DNA from: Oenanthe sinensis
Taxonomy: Eukaryota > Streptophyta > Magnoliopsida > Apiales > Apiaceae
DNA length: 64,000 nucleotides
Assembly: GCA_028671895.1 (NCBI GenBank)
Contig: JAPMAC010000221.1
Coordinates: forward strand, 62,001-126,000
Direction of reading: 5' to 3'
Positions 1-14,000 of this stretch are shown piece by piece. The position numbers were made by a program, and so were the translations under genes. Every line of letters starts with the position of its first letter. Position 1 is the stretch's first letter. A model generated the notes under the pieces. That model saw only the letters and a program-made list of their open reading frames with translations, was not told the DNA's origin and did not search any database.

Positions 1-3000
1 ATAAGTTGTTTCCATCTACAAATTTGTCAAGAACGAAGCTAGAAATTGTTTTCAAGTTCGAACGAGTCAAGAATGAAGCCTAAAATTGTTATGAATGGTT
101 TCAAGTTCAAACGAGTGAAGAATGATAATACAAGTCTTTATAAGTTGTTTTCATGTACAAGTGTGTCAAGAATGAAGCTAGAAGTTGTTTACAAGTTCGA
201 ACGGGTCAAGAATGAAGCCTAAAATTGTTATGAATGGTTTTCAAGTTCAAACGAGTGAAGAATGATGATACAAGTCTTTATAAGTTGTTTCCATGTACAA
301 ATGAGTCAAGAATGAAGCTAGAAGTTGTTTTGAAGTTCGAACGAGTCAAGAATGAAGCTAGAAGTTGTTATGAATGGTTTTCAAGTTCGAACGAGTGAAG
401 AATGATGATACAAGTCTTTATAAGTTATTTCCATGTACAAATGTGTCAAGAACGAAGCTAGAAATTGTTTTCAAGTTCGAACGAGTCAAGAATGAAGCCT
501 AAAATTGTTATGAATGGTTTCAAGTTCAAACGAGTGAACAATGAAGATACAAGTTTTTATAAGTTGTTTCCAAGTACAAATGAGTCAAGAATGAAGTTAG
601 AAGTTGTTTTCAAGTTCGAACGAGTCAAGAATGAATCCTAAAATTGTAATGAATGGTTTTCAAGTTCAAACGAGTGAAGAATGATGATATAAGTCTTTAT
701 AAGTTGTTTCCATGTACAATGTGTTAAGAATGAAGCTAGAAGTTGTTTTCAAGTTAGAACGAGTCAAGAATGAAGCCTAAAATTGTTATGAATGGTTTTC
801 AAGTTCAAACGAGTGAAGAATGATGATACAGGTCTTTATAAGTTGTTTCCATGTACAAATAGGTCAAGAATGAAGCTAGAAGTTGTTTTCAAGTTTGAAC
901 GAGTCAAGAATGAAGCCTAAAATTGTTATGAATGGTTTTCAAGTTCAAACGAGTGAGGAATGATGATACAAGTCTTTATAAGTTGTTTCCATGTACAAAT
1001 GAGTCAAGAATGAAGCTAGAAGTTGTTTTCAAGTTCGAACGAGTCAAGAATCAAGCCTAAAATTGTTTTTAATGGTTTCAAGTTTAAACGAGTGAAGAAT
1101 GATGATACAAGTCTTTATAAGTTGTTTCCATGTACAAATGAGTCAAGAATGAAGCTAGAAGTTGTTTTCAAGTTCGAACGAGTCAAGAATGAAGGTAGAA
1201 GATGTTATGAATGGTTTTCAAGTTCGAACGAGTGAAGAATGATGATACAAGTCTTTATAAGTTGTTTCCATGTACAAATGTGTCAAGAACGAAGCTAGAA
1301 ATTGTTTTCAAGTTCGAACGAGTCAAGAATGAAGCCTAAAATTGTTATGAATAGTTTCAAGTTCAAACGAGTGAACAATGAAGATACAAGTTTTTATAAG
1401 TTGTTTCCAAGTACAAATGAGTCAAGAATGAAGCTAGAAGTTGTTTTCAAGTTCGAACGAGTCAAGAATGAAGCAGAAGTTGTTATGATTGGTTTTCAAG
1501 TTCGAACGAGTGAAGAATGATGATACAAGTCTTTATAAGTTGTTTCCATGTACAAATGTGTCAAGAGTGAAGCTAGAAGTTGTTTTCAAGTTCGAACGAG
1601 TCAAGAATGAATGCTAAAACTGTAATGAATGGTTTTCAAGTTCAAACGAGTGAAGAATGATGATACAAGTCTTTATAAGTTGTTTCCATGTACAAGTGTG
1701 TCAAGAATGAAGCTAGAAATTGTTTTCAAGTTAGAACGAGTCAAGAATGAAGCCTAAAATTGTTATGAATGGTTTTCAAGTTCAAACGAGTGAAGAATGA
1801 TGATACAAGTCTTTATAAGTTGTTTCCATGTACAAGTGTGTCAAGAATGAAGCTAGAAGTTGTTTTCAAGTTAGAATGAGTCAAGAATGAAGCCTAATAT
1901 TATTATGAATTGTTTTCAAGTTCAAACGAGTGAAGAATGATGATACAAGTCTTTATAAGGTGTTTCCATGTACAAGTGTGTCAAGAATGAAGCTAGAAGT
2001 TGTTTTCAAGTTAGAACGAGTCAAGAATGAAGCCTAAAATTGTTATGAATGGTTTACAAGTTCAAACGAGTGAAGAATGATGGTACAAGTCTTTATAAGT
2101 TGTTTCCATGTACAAATGAGTCAAGAATGAAGCTAGAAGTTGTTTTCAAGTTCGAACGAGTCAAGAATCAAGCCTAAAATTGTTTTTAATGGTTTCAAGT
2201 TTAAACGAGTGAAGAATGATGATACAAGTCTTTATAAGTTGTTTCCATGTACAAATGAGTCAAGAATGAAGCTAGAAGTTGTTTTCAAGTTCGAACGAGT
2301 CAAGAATGAAGCTAGAAGATGTTATGAATGGTTTTCAAGTTCGAACGAGTGAAGAATGATGATACAAGTCTTTATAAGTTGTTTCCATGTACAAATGTGT
2401 CAAGAACGAAGCTAGAAATTGTTTTCAAGTTCGAACGAGTCAAGAATGAAGACTAAAATTGTTATGAATAGTTTCAAGTTCAAACGAGTGAACAATGAAG
2501 ATACAAGTTTTTATAAGTTGTTTCCAAGTACAAATGAGTCAAGAATGAAGCTAGAAGTTGTTTTCAAGTTCGAACGAGTCAAGAATGAAGCAGAAGTTGT
2601 TATGAATGGTTTTCAAGTTCGAACGAGTGAAGAATGATGATACAAGTCTTTATAAGTTGTTTCCATGTACAAATGTGTCAAGAATGAAGCTAGAAGTTGT
2701 TTACAAGTTCGAAAGGGTCAAGAATGAAGCCTAAAATTGTTATGAATGGTTTTCAAGTTCAAACGAGTGAAGAATGATGATATAAGTCTTTATAAGTTGT
2801 TTCCATGTACAAGTGTGTCAAGAATGAAGCTAGAAGTTGTTTACAAGTTCGAACGGGTCAAGAATGAAGCCTAAAATTGTTATGAATGGTTTTCAAGTTC
2901 AAACGACTGAAGAATAATGATACAAGTCATTTATAAGTTGTTTCCATGTACAAATGAGTCAAGAATGAAGCTAGAAGTTGTTTTCAAGTTCGAACGAGTC

Positions 3001-6000
3001 AAGAATGAAGCAGAAGTTGTTATGAATGGTTTTCAAGTTCGAACGAGTGAAGAATGATGATACAAGTCTTTATAAGTTGTTTCCATGTACAAGTGTGTTA
3101 AGAATGAAGCTAGAAGTTGTTTTCAAGTTAGAACGAGTCAAGAATGAAGCCTAAAATTATTATGAATGGTTTTCAAGTTCTAACGAGTGAAGAATGATGA
3201 TACAAGTCTTTATAAGTTGTTTCCATGTACAAGTGTGTCAAGAATGAAGCTAGAAGTTGTTTACATGTTCGAACGGGTCAAGAATGAAGCCTAAAATTGT
3301 TATGAATGGTTTTCAAGTTCAAACGAGTGAAGAATGATGATACAAGTCTTTATAAGTTGTTTCCATGTACAAATGAGTCAAGAATGAAGCTAGAAGTTAT
3401 TTTCAAGTTCGAAGGAGTCAAGAATGAAGCTAGAAGTTGTTATGAATGATTTTCAAGTTCGAACGAGTGAAGAATGATGATACAAGTCTTTCAAAGTTGT
3501 TTCCATGTACAAATGAGTCAAGAATGAATGGTTTTCAAGTTCAAACGAGTGAAGAATGATGATATAAGTCTTTATAAGTTGTTTCCATGTACAAGTGTGT
3601 TAAGAATGAAGCTAGAAGTTGTTTTCAAGTTAGAACGAGTCAAGAATGAAGCCTAAAATTGTTATGAATGGTTTTCAAGATCAAACGAGTGAAGAATGAT
3701 GATACAAGTCTTTATAAGTTGTTTCCATGTACAAGTGTGTCAAGAATGAAGCTAGAAGTTGTTTTCAAGATCGAACGGGTCAAGAATGAAGCCTAAAATT
3801 GTTATGAATGGTTTTCATGTTCAAACGAGTGAAGAATGATGATACAAGTCTTTATAAGTTGTTTCCATGTACAAATGAGTCAAGAATGAAACTAGAAGTT
3901 GTTTTCAAGTTCGAACGAGACAAGAATGAAGTCTAAACTTGTTTTTAATGGATTCAAGTTCAAACGAGTGAACAATGATGATAGAAGTCTTTAAAAGTTG
4001 TTTCCATGTACAAATGAGTCAAGAATGAAGCTAAAAGTTGTTTTCAAGTTCGAACGAGTCAAGAATGAAGCTAGAAGTTGTTATGAATGGTTTTCAAGTT
4101 CGAACGAGTGAAGAATGATGATACAAGTCTTTATAAGTTGTTTCCATGTACAAATTTGTCAAGAACGAAGCTAGAAATTGTTTTCAAGTTCGAACGAGTC
4201 AAGAATGAAGCCTAAAATTGTTATGAATGGTTTCAAGTTCAAACGAGTGAAGAATGATAATACAAGTCTTTATAAGTTGTTTTCATGTACAAGTGTGTCA
4301 AGAATGAAGCTAGAAGTTGTTTACAAGTTCGAACGGGTCAAGAATGAAGCCTAAAATTGTTATGAATGGTTTTCAAGTTCAAACGAGTGAAGAATGATGA
4401 TATAAGTCTTTATAAGTTGTTTCCATGTACAAATGAGTCAAGAATGAAGCTAGAAGTTGTTTTGAAGTTCGAACGAGTCAAGAATGAAGCTAGAAGTTGT
4501 TATGAATGGTTTTCAAGTTCGAACGAGTGAAGAATGATGATACAAGTCTTTATAAGTTATTTCCATGTACAAATGTGTCAAGAACGAAGCTAGAAATTGT
4601 TTTCAAGTTCGAACGAGTCAAGAATGAAGCCTAAAATTGTTATGAATGGTTTCAAGTTCAAACGAGTGAACAATGAAGATACAAGTTTTTATAAGTTGTT
4701 TCCAAGTACAAATGAGTCAAGAATGAAGTTAGAAGTTGTTTTCAAGTTCGAACGAGTCAAGAATGAATCCTAAAATTGTAATGAATGGTTTTCAAGTTCA
4801 AACGAGTGAAGAATGATGATATAAGTTTTATAAGTTGTTTCCATGTACAATGTGTTAAGAATGAAGCTAGAAGTTGTTTTCAAGTTAGAACGAGTCAAGA
4901 ATGAAGCCTAAAATTGTTATGAATGGTTTTCAAGTTCAAACGAGTGAAAAATGATGATAGAAGTCTTTATAAATTGTTACCATGTACAATGTGTTAAAAA
5001 TGAAGCTAGAAGTTGTTTTGAAGTTAGAACGAGTCAAGAATGAAGCCTAAAATTGTTATGAATGGTTTTCAAGTTCAAACGAGTGAAGAATGATGATACA
5101 GGTCTTTATAAGTTGTTTCCATGTACAAATAGGTCAAGAATGAAGCTAGAAGTTGTTTTCAAGTTTGAACGAATCAAGAATGAAGCCTAAAATTGTTATG
5201 AATGGTTTTCAAGTTCAAACGAGTGAGGAATGATGATACAAGTCTTTATAAGTTGTTTCCATGTACAAATGAGTCAAGAATGAAACTAGAAGTTGTTTTC
5301 AAGTTCGAATGAGACAAGAATGAAGTCTAAAATTGTTTTTAATGGTTTCAAGTTCAAACGAATGAACAATGATTATACAAGTCTTTAAAAGTTTTTTCCA
5401 TGTACAAATGAGTCAAGAATGAAGCTAGAAGTTGATTTCAAGTTTGAACGAGTCAAGAATGAAACCTAAAATTTTTATGAATGGTTTTCAAGTTCCAACG
5501 AGTGAAGAATGATGATAAAAGTCTTTATAAGTTGTTTCCAAGTACAAATGAGTCAAGAATGATGCTAGAAGTCGTTTTCAAGTTCGAACGAGTCAAGAAT
5601 GAAGCCTAAAATTGTTTTGAATGGTTTCAAGTTCAAACGAGTGAACAATGATGATACAAGTTTTTATAAGTTGTTTCCATGTACAAATGAGTCAAGAATG
5701 AAGTTAAAAGTTGTTTTCAAGTTCGAACGAGTCAAGAATGAATGCTAAAACTGTAATGAATGGTTTTCAAGTTCAAACGAGTGAAGAATGATGATACAAG
5801 TCTTTATAAGTTGTTTCCATGTACAAGTGTGTCAAGAATGAAGCTAGAAATTGTTTTCAAGTTAGAACGAGTCAAGAATGAAGCCTAAAATTGTTATGAA
5901 TGGTTTTCAAGTTTAAACGAGTGAAGAATGATGATACAAGTCTTTATAAGTTGTTTCCATGTACAAGTGTGTCAAGAATGAAGCTAGAAGTTGTTTTCAA

Positions 6001-8064
6001 GTTAGAATGAGTCAAGAATGAAGCCTAATATTGTTATGAATGGTTTTCAAGTTCAAACGAGTGAAGAATGATGATTCAAGTCTTTATAAGGTGTTTCCAT
6101 GTACAAGTGTGTCAAGAATGAAGCTAGAAGTTGTTTTCAAGTTAGAACGAGTCAAGAATGAAGCCTAAAATTGTTATGAATGGTTTTCAAGTTCAAACGA
6201 GTGAAGAATGATGGTACAAGTCTTTATAAGTTGTTTCCATGTACAAATGAGTCAAGAATGAAGCTAGAAGTTGTTTTCAAGTTCGAACGAGTCAAGAATC
6301 AAGCCTAAAATTGTTTTTAATGGTTTCAAGTTTAAACGAGTGAAGAATGATGATACAAGTCTTTATAAGTTGTTTCCATGTACAAATGAGTCAAGAATGA
6401 AGCTAGAAGTTGTTTTCAAGTTCGAACGAGTCAAAAATGAAGCTAGAAGATGTTATGAATGGTTTTCAAGTTCGAACGAGTGAAGAATGATGATACAAGT
6501 CTTTATAAGTTGTTTCCATGTACAAATGTGTCAAGAACGAAGCTAGAAATTGTTTTCAAGTATGAACGAGTCAAGAATGAAGCCTAAAATTGTTATGAAT
6601 AGTTTCAAGTTCAAACGAGTGAACAATGAAGATACAAGTTTTTATAAGTTGTTTCCAAGTACAAATGAGTCAAGAATGAAGCTAGAAGTTGTTTTCAAGT
6701 TCGAACGAGTCAAGAATGAAGCAGAAGTTGTTATGAATGGTTTTCAAGTTCGAACGAGTGAAGAATGATGATACAAGTCTTTATAAGTTGTTTCCATGTA
6801 CAAGTGTGTTAAGAATGAAGCTAGAAGTTGTTTTCAAGTTAGAACGAGTCAAGAATGAAGCCTAAAATTATTATGAATGGTTTTCAAGTTCTAACGAGTG
6901 AAGAATGATGATACTAGTCTTTATAAGTTGTTTCCATGTACAAGTGTGTCAAGAATGAAGCTAGAAGTTGTTAACAAGTTCGAACGGGTCAAGAATGAAG
7001 CCTAAAATTGTTATGAAAGGTTTCAAGTTCAAACGAGTGAACAATGATGATACAAGTCTTTATAAGTTGTTTCCATGTACAAATAGGTCAAGAATGAAGC
7101 GAGATGTTGTTTTCAAGTTCGAACGAGTCAAGAATGAAGCTAGAAGTTGTTATGAATGGTTTTCAAGTTCGAACGAGTGAAGAATGATGATACAAGTCTT
7201 TATAAGTTGTTTCCATGTACAAATGTGTCAAGAATGAAGCTAGAAGTTGTTTACAAGTTCGAAAGGGTCAAGAATGAAGCCTAAAATTGTTATGAATGGT
7301 TTTCAAGTTCAAACGAGTGAAGAATGATGATATAAGTCTTTATAAGTTGTTTCCATGTACAAGTGTGTCAAGAATGAAGCTAGAAGTTGTTTACAAGTTC
7401 GAACGGGTCAAGAATGAAGCCTAAAATTGTTATGAATGGTTTTCAAGTTCAAACGACTGAAGAATAATGATACAAGTCATTTATAAGTTGTTTCCATGTA
7501 CAAATGAGTCAAGAATGAAGCTAGAAGTTGTTTTCAAGTTCGAACGAGTCAAGAATGAAGCTAGAAGTTGTTATGAATGGTTTTCAAGTTCGAACGAGTG
7601 AACAATGATGATAGAAGTCTTTAAAAGTTATTTCCATGTACAAATGAGTCAAGAATGAAGCTAGAAGTTGTTTTCAAGTTTGAACGAGTCAAGAATGAAG
7701 CCTAAAATTGTTATGAATGGTTTTCAAGTTCCAACGAGTGAGGAATGATGATAAAAGTCTTTATAAGTTGTTTCCATGTACAAATGAGTCAAGAATGATG
7801 CTAGAAGTCGTTTTCAAGTTCGAACGAGTCAAGAATGAAGCCTAAACTTGTTTTGAAAGGTTTCAAGTTCAAACGAGTGAACAATGATGATACAAGTCTT
7901 TATAAGTTGTTTCCATGTACAAATAGGTCAAGAATGAAGCGAGAGGTTGTTTTCAAGTTCGAACGAGTCAAGAATGAAGCTAGAAGTTGTTATGAATGGT
8001 TTTCAAGTTCGAACGAGTGAAGAATGATGATACAAGTCTTTATAAGTTGTTTCCATGTATAAAT
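1..8064 (+). repeat. Satellite block A: ~4.13-kb higher-order duplication
   Basis: The window start and position ~4133 begin the same series of monomer variants. The rare variant AAATTTGTCAAGAACG occurs around 21 and 4153. A block beginning at 2140 recurs at 6271 (offset 4131). The rare variant AAACGACTGA occurs at 2901 and 7451 (offset 4550), so about three extra monomers (~419 bp) lie between these anchors in the second copy. A shorter internal duplication has offset 1117 bp (1023 against 2140, about eight monomers). Boundaries are approximate. Confidence 0.75.
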
Positions 8065-11000
8065 GTGTCAAGAACGAAGCTAGAAATTATTTTCAAGTTC
8101 GAACGAGTCAAGAATGAAGCCTAAAATTGTTATGAATGGTTTCAAGTTCAAACGAGTGAACAATGATGATACAAGTTTTTATAAGTTCTTTCCAAGTACA
8201 AATGAGTCAAGAATGAAGTTAGAAGTTTTTCAGTTCGAACGAGTCAAGAATGAATCCTAAAATTGTAATGAATGGTTTTCAAGTTCAAACGAGTGAAGAA
8301 TAATGATATAAGTCTCTATAAGTTGTTTCCATGTACAAGTGTGTTAAGAATGAAGCTAGAAGTTGTTTTCAAGTTAGAACGAGTCAAGAATGAAGCCTAA
8401 AATTGTTATGAATGGTTTTCAAGTTCAAACGAGTGAAGAATGATGATACAAGTCTTTATAAGTTGTTTCCATGTACAAATAGGTCAAGAATGAAGCTAGA
8501 AGTTGTTTTCAAGTTTGAACGAGTCAAGAATGAAGCCTAAAATTGTTATGAATGGTTTTCAAGTTCAAACGAGTGAGGAATGATGATACAAGTCTTTATA
8601 AGTTGTTTCCATGTACAAATGGGTCAAGAATGAAGCTAGAAGTTGTTTTCAAGTTCGAACGAGACAAGAATGAAGTCTAAAATTGTTTTTAATGGTTTCA
8701 AGTTCAAACGAGTGAACAATGATGATACAAGTCTTTAAAAGTTGTTTCCATGTACAAATGAGTCAAGAATGAAGCTAGAAGTTGTTTTCAAGTTTGAACG
8801 AGTCAAGAATGAAGCCTATAATTGTTATGAATGGTTTTCAAGTTCAAACGAGTGAAGAATGATGATACAAGTCTTTATAAGTTGTTTCCATGTACAAATA
8901 GGTCAAGAATGAAGCTAGAAGTTGTTTTCAAGTTTGAACGAGTCAAGAATGAAGCCTAAAATTGTTATGAATGGTTTTCAAGTTCAAACGAGTGAGGAAT
9001 GATGATACAAGTCTTTATAAGTTGTTTCCATGTACAAATGAGTCAAGAATGAAGCTAGAAGTTGTTTTCAAGTTCGAACGAGACAAGAATGAAGGCTAAA
9101 ATTGTCTTTAATGGTTTCAAATTCAAACGAGTGAACAATGATGATACAAGTCTTTAAAAGTTGTTTCCATGTACAAATGAGTCAAGAATGAAGCTAGAAG
9201 TTGTTTTCAAGTTCGAACGAGTCAAGGGTGAAGCCTAAAAATGTAATGAATGGTTTTCAAGTTCAAACGAGTAAAGAATGATGATACAAGTCTTTATAAG
9301 TTGTTTCCATGTACAAGTGTGTTAAGAATGAAGCTAGAAGTTGTTTTCAAGTTAGAACGAGTCAAGAATGAAGCCTAAAATTGTTATGAATGGTTTTCAA
9401 GTTCAAACATGTGAAGAATGATGATACAAGTCTTTATAAGTTGTTTCCATGTACAAATAGGTCAAGAATGAAGCAAGAAGTTGTTTTCAAGTTTGAACGA
9501 GTCAATAATGAAGCCTAAAATTGTTATGAATGGTTTTCAAGTTCAAACGAGTGAAGAATGATGATACAAGTCTTTATAAGTTGTTTCCATGTACAAATAG
9601 GTCAAGAATGAAGCTAGAAGTTGTTTTCAAGTTCGAACGAGTCAAGAATGAAGCCTAAAATTGTTATGAATGGTTTTCAAGTTCAAACGAGTGAAGAATG
9701 ATGATACAAGTCTTTATAAGTTGTTTCCATGTACAAATAGGTCAAGAATGAAGTTAGAAGTTGTTTTCAGGTTCGAACGAGTCAAGAATGAATCCTAAAA
9801 TTGTAATCAATGGTTGTCATGTTCAAACGAGTGAAGAATGATTATACAAGTCTTTATAAGTTGTTTCCATGTACAAGTGTGTTAAGAATGAAGCTAGAAG
9901 TTGTTTTCAAGTTAGAACGAGTCAAGAATGAAGCCTAAAATTGTTATGAATGGTTTTCATGTTCAAACGTGTGAAGAATGATGATACAAGTCTTTATAAG
10001 TTGTTTCCATGTACAAATAGGTCAAGAATGAAACTAGAAGTTGTTTTCAAGTTTGAACGAGTCAAGAATGAAGCCTAAAATTGTTATGAATGGTTTTCAA
10101 GTTCAAACGTGTGAAGAATGATGATACAAGTCTTTATAAGTTCTTTTTATGTACAAATGAGTCAAGAATGAAGCTAGAAGTTGTTTTCAAGTTCGAACGA
10201 GTCAAGAATGAAGTATAAAATTGTTTTGAATGGTTTTGAAGTTCAAGAAGAGTAAAAAATGACGATACAAGTGTTTATAAGTTGTTTCCATGTACAAATG
10301 AGTCAAGAATGATGCTAGAAATCGTTTTCAAGTTCGAACGAGTCAAGAATGAAGCCAAAAATTGTTTTGAATGGTTTCAAGTTCAAACGAGTGAAGAATG
10401 ATGATACAAGTCTTTATAAGTTATTTCCATGTACAAATGAGTCAAGAATGAAGCTAGAAGTTGTTTTCAAGTTCGAAGAGTCAAGAATGAAGTCTAAAAT
10501 TGTTTTGAATGTTTTCAAGTTCAAACGAGTGAAGAATGATGATACATGTATTTATAAGTTGTTTCCGCGTAGAAATGAATCAAGAATGAAACTAGAAGTT
10601 GTTTTCAAGTTCGAACGAGTCAAGAATGAAGCCTAAAATTGTTTTGGATGGTTTCAAGTTCAAACGATTGAAAAATGATGATAAAAGTCTTTACAAGTTG
10701 TTTTCGTGTACAAAAGAGTCAAGAATGAAGCCAGAAGTTGTTTTCAAGTTCGAACCAGTCAAGAATGAAGCCTAAAATTGCTTTGAATGGTTTCAAGTTC
10801 AAACGAGTGAAGAATGATGATACATGTCTTTATAAGTTGTTTCCGGGTAGAAAGGAGTCAAGAATGAAGCTAGAAGTTGTTTTCAAGTTCGAACGAGTCA
10901 ACAATGAAGCCAAAAATTGTTTTGAATGGTTTCAAGTCCAAACGAGTGAAGAATGATGATACAAGTCTTTATAATTTGTTTCCCTGTATAAAGGAGTACA

Positions 11001-14000
11001 GAATGAAGGTAGAAGTTGTTTTCAAGTTCGAACTAGACAAGAATGAAGTCTAAACTTGTTTTTAATGGATTCAAGTTCAAACGAGTGAACAATGATGATA
11101 AAAGTCTTTAAAAGTTGTTTCCATGTAAAAATGAGTCAAGAATGAAGCTAGAAGTTGTTTTCAAGTTTGAACGAGTCAAGAATGAAGCCTAAAATTGTTA
11201 AGAATGGTTTTCAAGTTCCAACGAGTGAGGAATGATGATAAAAGTCTTTATAAGTTGTTTCCATGTACAAATGAGTCAAGAATGATGCTAGAAGTCGTTT
11301 TCAAGTTCGAACGAGTCAAGAATGAAGCCTAAACTTGTTTTGAAAGGTTTCAAGTTCAAACGAGTGAACAATGATGATACAAGTCTTTATAAGTTGTTTC
11401 CATGTACAAATAGGTCAAGAATGAAGCGAGAGGTTGTTTTCAAGTTCGAACGAGTCAAGAATGAAGCTAGAAGTTGTTATGAATGGTTTTCAAGTTCGAA
11501 CGAGTGAAGAATGATGATACAAGTCTTTATCAGTTGTTTCCATGTACAAATGTGTCAAGAACGAAGCTAGAAATTATTTTCAAGTTCGAACGAGTCAAGA
11601 ATGAAGCCTAAAATTGTTATGAATGGTTTCAAGTTCAAACGAGTGAACAATGATGATACAAGTTTTTATAAGTTCTTTCTAAGTACAAATGAGTCAAGAA
11701 TGAAGTTAGAAGTTTTTCAGTTCGAACGAGTCAAGAATGAATCCTAAAATTGTAATGAATGGTTTTCAAGTTCAAACGAGTGAAGAATGATGATATAAGT
11801 CTTTATAAGTTGTTTCCATGTACAAGTGTGTTAAGAATGAAGCTAGAAGTTGTTTTCAAGTTAGAACGAGTCAAGAATGAAGCCTAAAATTGTTATGAAT
11901 GGTTTTCAAGTTCAAACGAGTGAAGAATGATGATACAAGTCTTTATAAGTTGTTTCCATGTACAAATAGGTCAAGAATGAAACTAGAAGTTGTTTTCAAG
12001 TTTGAACGAGTCAAGAATGAAGCCTAAAATTGTTATGAATGGTTTTAAAGTTCAAACGAGTGAGGAATGATGATACAAGTCTTTATAAGTTGTTTCCATG
12101 TACAAATGGGTCAAGAATGAAGCTAGAAGTTGTTTTCAAGTTCGAACGAGACAAGAATGAAGTCTAAAATTGTTTTTAATGGTTTCAAGTTCAAACGAGT
12201 GAACAATGATGATACAAGTCTTTAAAAGTTGTTTCCATGTACAAATGAGTCAAGAATGAAGCTAGAAGTTGTTTTCAAGTTTGAACGAGTCAAGAATGAA
12301 GCCTATAATTGTTATGAATGGTTTTCAAGTTCAAACGAGTGAAGAATGATGATACAAGTCTTTATAAGTTGTTTCCATGTACAAATAGGTCAAGAATGAA
12401 GCTAGAAGTTGTTTTCAAGTTTGAACGAGTCAAGAATGAAGCCTAAAATTGTTATGAATGGTTTTCAAGTTCAAACGAGTGAGGAATGATGATACAAGTC
12501 TTTATAAGTTGTTTCCATGTACAAATGAGTCAAGAATGAAACTAGAAGTTGTTTTCAAGTTTGAACGAGTCAAGAATGAAGCCTAAAATTGTTATGAATG
12601 GTTTTCAAGTTCAAACGTGTGAAGAATGATGATACAAGTCTTTATAAGTTCTTTTTATGTACAAATGAGTCAAGAATGAAGCTAGAAGTTGTTTTCAAGT
12701 TCGAACGAGTCAAGAATGAAGTATAAAATTGTTTTGAATGGTTTTGAAGTTCAAGAAGAGTAAAAAATGACGATACAAGTGTTTATAAGTTGTTTCCATG
12801 TACAAATGAGTCAAGAATGATGCTAGAAATCGTTTTCAAGTTCGAACGAGTCAAGAATGAAGCCAAAAATTGTTTTGAATGGTTTCAAGTTCAAACGAGT
12901 GAAGAATGATGATACAAGTCTTTATAAGTTATTTCCATGTACAAATGAGTCAAGAATGAAGCTAGAAGTTGTTTTCAAGTTCGAAGAGTCAAGAATGAAG
13001 TCTAAAATTGTTTTGAATGTTTTCAAGTTCAAACGAGTGAAGAATGATGATACATGTATTTATAAGTTGTTTCCGCGTAGAAATGAATCAAGAATGAAAC
13101 TAGAAGTTGTTTTCAAGTTCGAACGAGTCAAGAATGAAGCCTAAAATTGTTTTGGATGGTTTCAAGTTCAAACGATTGAAAAATGATGATAAAAGTCTTT
13201 ACAAGTTGTTTTCGTGTACAAAAGAGTCAAGAATGAAGCCAGAAGTTGTTTTCAAGTTCGAACCAGTCAAGAATGAAGCCTAAAATTGCTTTGAATGGTT
13301 TCAAGTTCAAACGAGTGAAGAATGATGATACATGTCTTTATAAGTTGTTTCCGGGTAGAAAGGAGTCAAGAATGAAGCTAGAAGTTGTTTTCAAGTTCGA
13401 ACGAGTCAACAATGAAGCCAAAAATTGTTTTGAATGGTTTCAAGTCCAAACGAGTGAAGAATGATGATACAAGTCTTTATAATTTGTTTCCCTGTATAAA
13501 GGAGTCAAGAATGAAGGTAGAAGTTGTTTTCAAGTTCGAACTAGACAAGAATGAAGTCTAAACTTGTTTTTAATGGATTCAAGTTCAAACGAGTGAACAA
13601 TGATGATAAAAGTCTTTAAAAGTTGTTTCCATGTAAAAATGAGTCAAGAATGAAGCTAGAAGTTGTTTTCAAGTTTGAACGAGTCAAGAATGAAGCCTAA
13701 AATTGTTAAGAATGGTTTTCAAGTTCCAACGAGTGAGGAATGATGATAAAAGTCTTTATAAGTTGTTTCCATGTACAAATGAGTCAAGAATGATGCTAGA
13801 AGTCGTTTTCAAGTTCGAACGAGTCAAGAATGAAGCCTAAACTTGTTTTGAAAGGTTTCAAGTTCAAACGAGTGAACAATGATGATACAAGTCTTTATAA
13901 GTTGTTTCCATGTACAAATAGGTCAAGAATGAAGCGAGAGGTTGTTTTCAAGTTCGAACGAGTCAAGAATGAAGCTAGAAGTTGTTATGAATGGTTTTCA

